Shown here piece after piece: positions 19,246-27,653 of a stretch of DNA of 27,653 bases. Every line of letters starts with the position of its first letter. The stretch's first letter is position 1. A model generated the notes under the pieces. It was not told the DNA's origin. It saw only the letters and a program-made list of their open reading frames with translations, and searched no databases. The stretch is from Schoenoplectus triqueter. Lineage: Eukaryota; Streptophyta; Magnoliopsida; Poales; Cyperaceae. The position numbers and the translations under genes are program-made. The DNA is taken from assembly GCA_964058805.1 (NCBI GenBank), contig CAXKVV010001542.1, positions 1-27,653 on the forward strand, written 5' to 3'.

Positions 19246-21478
19246 ATGAAGTTCGGTAAGAGCTTGAGCAATCAGATAGAGGAGACCCTGCCCGAGTGGC
19301 GCGACAAGTTCTTGTCGTACAAGGATTTGAAGAAGGAATTGAAATTTATTGAGCGACCTGCTAAGCGCGCGAGGGTCTCCGACGAGGGCTCCGCTATGGT
19401 CGCTGGCGTAGGCGAGTCAGGTATGACGAGAGAAGAAATCGATTTCATGCGCTTGCTTGAGGATGAACTGGACAAATTCAATTCTTTCTTTGTCGAGAAG
19501 GAAGAAGAATACATCATCCGTCAGAAGGTATTTTTAGTCGAATCTTTTATTAGCTTGATTGCACAATTTCATTTTTGATTTGTAGTTACAATCATAGTTG
19601 CAGAATTTCATTTTCGATTTGTAGGTTCTGATCATATCTGCACGATTTCATTTTCATATTATTCCTTTATTTGCTTATTGTAAGATTTAAAAAAAATTAG
19701 TTTCTCTAAACTTGCTGAAGATGTAATCAGAATTTCAAATGTCCTTGTCAAATACGGGGTTTGCCGTATTGAAGAGAGCTAAGTTTGTAATTTGTTTTAA
19801 CGATATCTGTTTTGCTTGTGTAGGAATTACAGGACAGGGTTAGAAAAGTTGTGGGCAAGGAATCCAAGGAGGAGCTGATGAAGGTCAGGAAGGAAATAGT
19901 TGATTTTCATGGAGAGATGGTTCTTCTTGAGAACTACAGCGCACTGAACTATACAGGTGTGAACTTTAATACCAATTTGCTTATGTTGTTTTTTAGGCAG
20001 GCATTATCTTTTCGCTACAGTTTGAGTACGGAGGGTTCATTTAGCTTTGGTACGGTCTAGGATGGTTCTAAATAAAAAACACCTGAATGAAATTGGGTTG
20101 TTCTTAATTGAAGTTTGGGTGATTCTTTTTAACAACTACTGAATTGTTTAATTGTATCATTCATATTATATATTGATTGGTTTTAAGATCATTTGAGAAA
20201 CATTTTTTTTAAGGATCAAAGATCAATACTTACGAGGATGTTTTTGTTTATGGCAAGCTGCATTTTTTATTATCTTTCTTAGCATACTTGGGAGATTAAT
20301 CAAAGCATAATACAAAGAAAACAAATACATGAATATTAGTACCAGAAAATTTTCTTTTTGTAAACGTAGTTGTGGATGATTAATATTTGAGGTCCGCTTG
20401 TCTTATTACTCTCGTTGTTGTTTCTCTTTATATAACATTACCTGGTTATGGTCGATGTATCCTGGAAACAACATATTCCTTTCAACAAGATATCTTCCTT
20501 CTAAATTTTAATTGTTAAGCAATATTCTTAGTGGTGATTTTCCTGTTAATGCAGATGTTCTTTGTCATTGTTGGTTTCCTAATCTCTACTTACATGGACT
20601 TCATATTTGGATGCAACACAAATCTTTTTTCTTAAGTTGACAAGTTTTACGACGTCTATAGATGTTGTGTGTTCTGTTATTGAAAATATTGTTTTGGTTA
20701 TTTGAAAAATAATTTATCGGTGGCTGACCTGCTGTCATGTATTTCACCACATATTTTGATATTTAAGATCGATGTTGTAAAGTGGCGGAGGGATCAATAA
20801 AAATGTTTGTCATAGAATAAAAGTCAGATGGATGAAATGGAGACAAATATTTAGTATTCTCTGTGATAAGAAGGTCCCAAATAAATTAAAAGATAAGTTC
20901 TACAAGACGACGATTAGACCCACAATGATGTATGATGTATAATGCTTGGTTACAAAAGGACAACACATTCAGAAGTTGGAGTGTAGCTGAAATGCGGATG
21001 TTGCATTAGATTTGTGGTCACATAAGAAAAAATCAAATAAAAAATGATGATATACGAGATAAACTTAGGATAACACCAATTCAAGAGAAGTTGGTCAAAC
21101 ACCGTTTGCGATGGTTTGATAATATCCAACAAAGTCCTCCCAAAGAATCAATACACAGTGATATTTTAAGTCATCCTGAAAACACAACAAGAAGAAGAGG
21201 TCGACCGAGACTGACATGAGAGAAAACAATAAGAAGAGATTTAAAGGAATGAAGTATATCCAAACAATTTGCTTTGGATAAGAGCGCTTGGAAGATGATG
21301 GTCTATGTACGAGAACCATGATTTAGGAGTTAGAGCCTAATAGTAGAGTTATAAACTGTAGGTTTTTAGATTTTTAGGATTTTAAAATTTAGAATTTAGT
21401 ATTTAAAAATATGTTTTATAATATAAATTTATTGTATTATTTTTATTTTGATTATTATTTTTACTATTATTATTAGTA

Positions 21479-21510
<32 letters not shown>

Positions 21511-22466
21511 TGTCATCATCATTCTCATTTTTATTTTCATTTCTTTCTTTATTTTTTTTATCATCATCATCATTATTATCATTGATATTTGAGATCTCCT
21601 ATCTTATGTTTTCAGATTGGATTTCATTTCTATTTCACCTCAATTTATTTGGGATTAAAGACTTTATATTTGTTGTTGTTGTCATATATTTCACCATGTC
21701 AATCAGATTTGTCTTTGTATATCTGTTTTGTTACCCAAAGCTTTAGTTCTGTTATATGGTGTATGTTTATTTCCTATAAGTTGCATATGAAGTCAGCTTG
21801 GTCTTTTTAGTTTCCGTGTGTTTGTAGTCCTTTATATTTGAACATTGTTTGGTTAGTTTGTTTATGAATAATTGCATTTCACTTTTTTTTTACTGTTTCC
21901 AAGGCTAATTTCACAATCATAGAGATGATGTTGTGATGCATTCAAGGACGACTACAAAATCCTCTGACCTATATGTTAAATAATTTGTTCCCTTTTTTGT
22001 CACAGGATTGGTGAAGATACTCAAGAAGTATGACAAGAGAATTGGTACACTAATCCGTCTCCCTTTCATTCAGAAGGTTCTCCAGCAACCTTTCTTCACC
22101 ACTGACCTTCTTTACAAGCTCGTCAAAGAATGTGAAATCATGCTTGACATACTCTTTCCCAACAATGAGCTCTCCGTCACTGGTGAAAATGGGTCGACCC
22201 ACCTCACACCCGACCCAAAATCTTCTTCAATACCAATACCATCCACCCCATCCATGACTGATGGCAATGGAGTCATTCCTGCATTGGAGGAAATTGAGAA
22301 CATGGAAAGCATTTACATGAAGAGCACTGTTGCAGCTCTTCATTCATTGAAAGAGATAAGGAGCAAGAGTTCAACTGTCAGTGTGTTTTCTCTACCACCA
22401 CTTCAGAGCAACGTGCTTGAAGAAAGTTGGAGTAAGTTTCCTGTTCATGAACAAACTGCCAAGTGA
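19246..22466 (+). CDS. SPX1/2: SPX-domain phosphate sensor (SPX1/SPX2-like)
   Basis: Three coding exons: 19246-19527, 19824-19956 and 22006-22466, with GT-AG introns in phases 0 and 1, giving 291 aa. The protein starts [19 protein letters not shown] and is SPX domain to about residue 165. Y25 and K29, with the Lys-rich helix [11 protein letters not shown] (K142, K145, K146, K149), correspond to the basic surface that binds inositol pyrophosphates. The C-terminal tail ([16 protein letters not shown]) is typical of stand-alone SPX1/SPX2 proteins. There is no EXS, MFS or RING domain, so it is not PHO1, PHT5 or NLA. The family binds PHR factors when phosphate is sufficient and blocks them; this role is known from Arabidopsis and rice and inferred here. 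Intron 1 is 296 bp with 39-bp repeats; intron 2 is 2049 bp and holds a LINE remnant. Assignment between SPX1 and SPX2 is open; length favours SPX2. Confidence 0.95.
19559..19664. repeat. 39-bp tandem repeat in SPX intron 1
   Basis: Units at 19559-19597 and 19598-19636, with a partial third from 19637, share the pattern TTGCA.AATTTCATTTT.GATTTGTAG followed by ATCATA. Each unit contains a GATTTGTAG that looks like a decoy 3' splice site. Confidence 0.75.
20784..21682 (+). pseudogene. 3' remnant of an RTE-type non-LTR retrotransposon
   Basis: Translation from 20784 reads a typical plant RTE/LINE reverse-transcriptase C-terminal region: ...[11 protein letters not shown]..., [22 protein letters not shown] stop comes at 20940-20942. 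After a frameshift near 20985 it resumes with [32 protein letters not shown] and a Trp-containing tail ending near 21321. At least four in-frame stops show it is dead. The 3' end is recognisable too: TTATTTGGGATTAAAGACTT followed by TTG repeats (to 21682). An ATT microsatellite interrupts the 3' UTR at 21480-21508. It lies in sense orientation within SPX intron 2. The 5' part is missing, as usual for truncated LINE insertions. Confidence 0.85.
21480..21508. repeat. ATT microsatellite
   Basis: About nine uninterrupted ATT units inside the LINE remnant, followed by TCATCA-type repeats to about 21590. Confidence 0.85.
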
Positions 22467-24340
22467 TGCCCCTTTTGTGCATGTTACACATATGAAGGTC
22501 TCTTGAGTGATTTCAATTAGAAGCAGGAAGGTCGTCGATGAGAAATCTGTTTATTTCTCAATTATCTTTTTAGGGTATTTGGTTTTGTTGTGTATTAAGC
22601 TCAGAAATTTCAACTAACAGTTATAAATATAACATGAGGTATACTTGATACAATGTGGATAAGTCTGGAGACTTTCTGATATGCAGCTTTTGTTGGTTTG
22701 CAAAAAATATAACATGAATGATTGTGCTTTTCAGACCCGGTACTCTGGTTGGTCTTCGGGTCGATTTTGTTGACAATTTTCAGACCCGGTACTCTGGTTG
22801 GTCATTTTGTCGCAGTCCATGTCTAATCATGTTTGGAGCCCTGTGCCGTTCTCCAATCCCTTTCCAACAGACAATGGTTGTGGGAGTTTGTAGCACACCA
22901 AATGCTGATCCTCTGGGCAACTATTAGAAGACAAAGAATAGATAAAGTCATACATGCATCATCATATTAGCGTTGTTGTCCAATGCTAATCAAAAGAAAA
23001 AAATAAAAACTGAAAATTTCGGAATTACAGTTCATGTATTGCTTGCTACATTTGAAATTACAGAGCCAAAGTTCCTTGCGCCAAGTCAAAATTTATTAAG
23101 CAATGCGGCTATATCTGTCAGCAATTATCAGCCTCAAAATGAATAGATTCCACTTTCTCGCCTAAATGTCGGACTTCATACGGCTCACAGCAACAGAATA
23201 GGTACAAGCTGATACAAGAGAAGTCGACATCATTTTCATCTTCACATCTTTATCATTTTATACGAGATGGAGCAATTGAGAAATGATCCAGGGATTTACC
23301 GAAAAAAGGAGGGTTTGGTGTGGGGAAGTCCAAATAATGATTCTTTTCGGCCTATATAGATATTATCAAGTTATCAGGCCCTGTGAGCTGAACTGTGATT
23401 GTATTCATTCTTTATAAATATTTCTTCATTTCTGTACCTTCTTGTCAGATTAATCTTTCAATACCTGAATTCCTGATTTCAAGGTAAAGATTTTCTTCTA
23501 TTATGGTAAATTTAATGTATGTAAATTGAAGCCGGAATTAAGACTATTGGTACACCTCCCAACAAAGCTAGAAATATGGTGGGGAAAAACTGGAACTGGT
23601 ACAAAAATAGTATTCAAGGACTTATAAATTATGAAAATGTTGGTATGTTTACAGACAATTTAGCAGATTTGTTCTATATTTATAGCAAAAGGTGTATAGC
23701 TGTATCTACATGGATCCTATTTGCTTTTGCCAAATATTTATGTTCAGCACTGTGTACTCTTTTAAAAAAAAAAAGAAAAAGCACCACAACTGGGTGCCAG
23801 CTTCCATTTCTTTACGAAATCATAGTAATTAGTACAAAGCTATGGTTTATAAGCCATAAACCAGAAGCTAATAGAGTAAACGACTATCCCTTAAGTGTAA
23901 TCAGCACTGTGTATTAATTGCAGGTAAGCTTTGAAGTTTCAGTTTCAAGTCTTACGAGGACAATGTCCACATTTTGCATTTTGGTTTATATTAATAAACT
24001 ATCTTTTTTTGTTATTTGGAATATTTAAGGGTTTTTGTTGTAATAGTTAATAACACAATCATTCTTTTACTTTACATGCTTCTAGTAAACGAGCTTTTCT
24101 CTCTTTAAATTGCTTGTATTGTCCAGGTGGTATCATTAGTTGCAATGTTGGGTTGGATTATTTGTTGAGCAATCTGATTATTGTTTCCTATGTGATATTG
24201 TTGTTATCTTCAGCCGGGGCAATGGACAGATTTAATTTCAGAACTTTCAGCTAGAAGTTCATTTAATGAGAACATGTCATGGTTAAATAAATTTACTGAT
24301 TGGAGTTGTCTTTCTTAATATACAGACTAAAAGTTAGTTT
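22467..24340. other. SPX 3' flank and intergenic DNA, no further gene recognised
   Basis: The first few hundred bases presumably include the SPX 3' UTR. Open frames at 22718-22927 and 23576-23917 show no known domain. The sequence is less AT-rich than the left half of the window and could include old gene or element fragments that I cannot identify. Confidence 0.45.
22728..22803. repeat. 27-bp direct repeat, 49-bp period
   Basis: An identical 27-mer, starting TTTTCAGACCCGGTACTCTG, occurs at 22728-22754 and 22777-22803. The 22 bp between are not repeated. It begins about 260 bp after the SPX stop codon. Confidence 0.9.
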
Positions 24341-24358
24341 GGGGGGGGGGGGGGGGGG
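24341..24358 (+). repeat. Run of 18 G
   Basis: An uninterrupted poly-G homopolymer on the plus strand, striking in AT-rich DNA and about 40 bp before the RPC6 site II cluster. The exact length may be unreliable because homopolymers are error-prone in sequencing. Confidence 0.9.
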
Positions 24359-24398
24359 TAATATGCAGCAGCATGAGATGCCTCTGTATGAATTAGAA

Positions 24399-24432
24399 AG
24401 CCCAGTCATGAAGTTTGGGCTTGTACTGGGCT
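24399..24432 (+). promoter_or_regulatory. Cluster of three site II motifs, RPC6 promoter
   Basis: TGGGCT occurs at 24416-24421 and 24427-24432, and inverted (AGCCCA) at 24399-24404. Site II motifs (TGGGCY) are TCP-bound elements enriched in promoters of plant ribosomal, mitochondrial and other growth genes. Position just upstream of the pyrimidine-rich leader fits a promoter for the RNA polymerase III subunit gene. Confidence 0.65.
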
Positions 24433-24469
24433 CCGAGTTTATTTAATGAGAACTGGACAGGGCTTTAAT

Positions 24470-24648
24470 TCTTACGAAGCACACCACAATTTCTTCAGAT
24501 GCTACTTCCACTTGCTCTCTCCTTTCGAGTTGTCTTCGTCTTCGTCTTCGACCGCAACCTCTCCCTACCCCGCGCGCTCTCTCTCTCTCTCTCTGCCCTC
24601 TTCCTAGCGCCGGAGCATCGTTTCTCTTACGTGGTTGAGCACTAACCG
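24470..24648 (+). other. Probable 5'-UTR exon of RPC6
   Basis: A GC-richer, C/T-rich stretch with TCTTCG repeats and a CT dinucleotide run (about 24576-24594), typical of plant leaders. It ends at a good donor, AACCG|GTAAAAG (intron from 24649). A pyrimidine-rich acceptor ending TGCTTAG at 25279 would complete a 631-bp leader intron. The transcription start (about 24470) is a guess. The 87-codon minus-strand frame here is a by-product of the CT composition. Confidence 0.6.
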
Positions 24649-25300
24649 GTAAAAGTTTCTCTGTAAAGACATACACTTGATTCTCTCCTTCCCCGAAAGT
24701 TCTCAAATCTATTGCTGCACTGCCACTGAAGTTTGCTTGATTTCGGGTATTTTATAACTTTTGGTATTTGGGTTTCTTTATTCTGCTTACTTTCTCAATC
24801 TGCTTTTTTGATGGATTGTGACCCTGTACGAGAATCTGTAACTTGTATTAAACAACCAAATAGCGTGTATGGCGCTTTCTATTTTGTTCTAATTACGGAG
24901 AAGAATGGTTTGACCTGTCCAACTATTCATCTCAGAACTTAACCAGTCTGATTATCCACAGTGATTTCTCTCTGCATTCAGAGAAGGCAATTGAATGTCT
25001 ATATTTTCAGGTGTTGTCAGCATGTTGTTTCCTGGTGAACTTAACTCTCTTCCTTTTCCATCTATACAGTACCAGTACAGGTAATACAGATGGATGGAAG
25101 AGCATGATACAACAGATGATGCATCCGTTTAACTAATTTTAAAGTTTAACCATCAGTAAAAGTACTTGTAATTGTGTGAGCCAAAGCCCAACCATCAGAA
25201 GACCTACTTCAGACTCCCCTTTCTAGCTTTTGAATATGCTATAATTTTAACTTTTTAACTTCCTGGAATTTATGCTTAGTTTTTGGTAAAGACAAGGAAC

Positions 25301-26483
25301 ATGAGTACCCCAGAGCCATCTAGGAAGCGGGCACGGCCTGATCCAAGCTCGATACCTACAAACACTCCCACACGTGCACTTACTGAGAGAGATAAGGTGC
25401 TGGAGGCAATTAGAAGCAGGGGCAACAGAGGAATATGGTTGGCAGACATAAAAAGAGAATCCAGCATACCACAAAACATAATTTTGAAACAAATCAAGGC
25501 ATTAACACAAGCAAATTTAATAAAAGAAGTCAAGGACATACGGCATAAAGCCAGAAAGGTCTTCATGGCGGCTGAGTTTGAGCCTTCAGAGGAGATTACT
25601 GGTAGGAAAAAAAATAGATCTCTAGTCACAGTGTCTTGCTAATAAAACTGAAACTACATCCATAATTGGATTAAAATTGAGATTGAAGATATTAACAATG
25701 TTCATGCTTCTTTGCGTTCAATTGGTGGTTACTGATTAGGACTTATAATGACACTGATTCTGGTGGAATTATAATATCAGGATACTGGCATAGTTTTGAC
25801 AGCAATTTTATTTATAGTTTAGGTATTATTACCGCTATACCCACTTCATCCCAACACACACGCACACAAAAAAAATGAGGAGACCATGCTCTACCGAGTT
25901 AATGTTTATCTTGATACAGGACACTTGTTACATCTAGTAAGTACACAAACAGTTAATGTGCTTCACCACATACACACGTACAAGTTTAGAATTGCAGGGT
26001 TGTGATTTAAGACACTAACCCAAACTCCACTGATTGTGCTTTCCTTTTGTTCAACAAATAGGTGGAGCATGGTTCTCTGGTGGGTCCCTTAATACAGAAG
26101 TAATCAATGATGTCAAAAGAAGATGTAAGCAACAAATCATAATGCTCAAAGCTGCAACTTCTGACATGATACGGAAGGGGATGAAGAAATCAGATCCCAA
26201 CTTAATTTACACCGCGCAACAAATCGGGGATGTTCTGGAGGCATTGATGCTGGATAAGGAGGTGGAGGAGGTCAAGAGCACCGGGAAGGGTGATTTTGTA
26301 AATGTGGCAGCTGGTAAGATTTGTTATAGGACGGTTCAGAGGAGCAGCGGGGCCCACATTGGTGGTTTGGCTTCTGTCCCATGTGCCGTGTGCCCGCGGC
26401 TCAGAGACTGCACGCCTGACGGTGTTATTTCACCTAGGAATTGTGAATACTATAAAAAATGGTTTGGTGTAGGCTTATTCTAG
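25301..26483 (+). CDS. RPC6: DNA-directed RNA polymerase III subunit RPC6 (RPC34/RPC39)
   Basis: Two coding exons, 25301-25601 and 26062-26483, joined in phase 1 across a GT-AG intron (ACTG|GTAGGA ... AAATAG|GTGG), giving 240 aa. The ATG at 25301 is the first in frame after the stop at 25277-25279. Residues 7-13 (SRKRARP) look like a nuclear signal. Residues about 28-95 match the second winged helix of RPC34/RPC39 (NRGIWLADIKRESSIP...LIKEVK), followed by the family signature ITGGAWF and the third winged helix. The C-terminus carries C208, C211, C217 and C228 (CAVCPRLRDC...ISPRNC), the four cysteines that hold an iron-sulfur cluster in the human subunit. In the RPC3-RPC6-RPC7 trimer this subunit opens promoter DNA and contacts TFIIIB; role inferred from homologs. 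The first winged helix of animal and yeast proteins (about 316 aa) is absent. Confidence 0.93.
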
Positions 26484-26553
26484 ATGAACAATTTCAGCGG
26501 TTTCTTGTGTCTATCCCAGGGATCAAAACAAGTCTGAAACACAGATAATGTTA

Positions 26554-26719
26554 GCTGCTTATTTCTGTTTTTTTTTTCACTTCTGTAAATTGTTTCCATA
26601 CCTGGGACAATTAATTGTATGGAATCAAAATCATTAATATGAGTTGCTTATTTTTTTTTATACTTCTGTACATTGTTTCCATATCTGGGACAATTAATTG
26701 TATGGAATCAAAATCATTT
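26554..26719. repeat. Tandem duplication of about 85 bp after RPC6
   Basis: Both copies contain TTGTTTCCATA.CTGGGACAA, then ATTAATTGTATGGAATC and AAAATCATT (26590-26635 and 26673-26718). The copies differ mainly in the length of a T-run, so the period is 83-89 bp. The repeat is recent, because the shared part has only one or two differences. Confidence 0.85.
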
Positions 26720-26805
26720 TTGTGTTGAGATATGTTTGTTGTTCTTTAGGGTGCTTATTAGTTTCTTATATTTCAGGTCTGGTTTATTTCCTTTTATGTT
26801 AGCTT

Positions 26806-26924
26806 ATTTTTTTCCTTCTTTTCTCAAATATTTTATGATTATGATTTCTGCTGGGAATTAAGGATGAGAAAGAGGGGATCCTTTTTTCCTTTCTTTTTTC
26901 AAATATTTATGATAATGATTTCTG
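26806..26924. repeat. Second short duplication after RPC6
   Basis: TTCAAATATT-type sequence followed by TATGATTATGATTTCTG recurs as TATGATAATGATTTCTG, at about 26806-26850 and 26880-26924, each preceded by a pyrimidine-rich run. Confidence 0.7.
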
Positions 26925-27653
26925 CCAATTCTTTATTCCTTTGTTGAAAAAATTATTGATACCTTGGTGCGTATTTTTTGGTCCTAATGGCTCATTGATG
27001 TTAACCCCATATACTTGTTTCTCCTATTTTTAGATGGAAGATGAAATTAACTGGACTTGGTAGGCATTGAAGTGATCACCATGGCCTTTTTTCTTCCAAA
27101 AAAAGAAAATCTAATTGTTGATACTTGTACAAAACAAAACATCTCTTTATTAACCTACTTTTTTTATAGCATATGTCAAGTCAGTCCTTTTCTTAAAATT
27201 TGAAAAGTAGTAAATACTCTCTCTTTCTCCTTTTCTATTCGAAAATTGTTTGATTTTCACTCAAGCAAACCTTATCTTGAAGCTCATCATCAATCAACAT
27301 GACATCACAGCAAGTAAACTCCATTAAAATAATATATCTTTGAATTTAAATCGGACCGTCTAAATCTCATCCAATGTCCCAATATCTATGGCAGAGATGA
27401 TAATTTTTTTCTTTGACAGCTAGTAAGGATCCCTTGATATGCATTTCCCAGTCGGTGCTACTCTGTCCAAAAAGAATAAAGGGACAAACTTGTTGAGCAA
27501 AAAGTCTTCACCTTTTACTCAAATGCGCTTGTAAAAATACTCCGAATCTACTATTTTGTGTTTTCCTTCCACTCATTACCAATTAGGAAGGACCCTATTT
27601 TTTGTTGCATTTCGTATGATCAATGAAGTCCCTCAACTAAATCAGCAATTTCT

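Larger units (their letters stand above)
26484..27653. other. RPC6 3' flank and intergenic DNA, no gene seen
   Basis: The first few hundred bases probably include the RPC6 3' UTR and two local duplications (26554-26719 and 26806-26924). From 26925 to the end I see only AT-rich sequence without a recognisable gene or element. Confidence 0.5.

Noticed and set aside
24443..24706. 87-codon minus-strand frame rich in Arg/Glu
   Set aside because: It is the reverse of the CT-rich RPC6 leader, and its Arg/Glu/Gly repeats come from the CT microsatellite.
25283..25642. Longer RPC6 first exon starting MVKTRN and running through to 25642
   Set aside because: The first codon is TTG and lies just after the likely leader-intron acceptor. 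The end reads past a good donor at 25602, and homology resumes only after the 26062 acceptor.
1..27653. tRNA, rRNA, CRISPR, organelle insert or viral sequence
   Set aside because: No cloverleaf with a GGTTCRANYCC arm, rRNA block, spaced repeat array or organelle gene was recognised by reading both strands. A dedicated scan would be needed to exclude short tRNAs.

Overview
The window is nuclear DNA of a flowering plant, almost certainly a eudicot. It is very AT-rich. Its genes are spliced with GT-AG introns, sit far apart, and are separated by small transposon relics and microsatellites. All three recognisable genes have plant relatives. No organelle, bacterial, rRNA, tRNA or CRISPR sequence was recognised.

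Layout. Positions 1-9700 hold no gene I can support. They contain a run of foldback (MITE-like) elements, two with convincing target-site duplications (773-1140 and 1304-1715). They also hold a 1.1-kb Tourist/PIF-type element whose interior has become an ATT/ATG microsatellite (4330-5404). A spliced minus-strand gene follows (coding 9738-11656, upstream exon near 12254-12351). It encodes a HIT-zinc-finger DEAD-box RNA helicase of the RH41 type, with unusual substitutions in motifs V and VI. Positions 13.1-18.2 kb are a transposon cluster: a TA-flanked foldback element, two hAT-like elements packed with ACCCG motifs, and a second copy of the microsatellite-filled Tourist element.

Positions 18.7-22.5 kb carry an SPX1/SPX2-type phosphate-signalling gene (three exons, 291 aa). 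A consensus PHR1-binding site (P1BS) lies about 100 bp before its ATG, and a foldback element ends just upstream of that site. Its second intron contains the decayed 3' end of an RTE-type LINE. Positions 24.4-26.5 kb carry RPC6, the RPC34/RPC39 subunit of RNA polymerase III. It has a likely 5'-UTR intron, a cluster of three site II promoter motifs, and a run of 18 G just upstream. The remainder to 27653 holds local duplications and no gene.

The three genes do not form a pathway or an operon. RH41 and RPC6 look like housekeeping RNA-metabolism genes, while the SPX gene is a phosphate-status sensor. I found no undescribed multi-gene system. The points most worth a second look are the altered helicase motifs in RH41, its possible alternative first exon, the transposon beside the SPX phosphate-response site, and the microsatellite-filled Tourist family.
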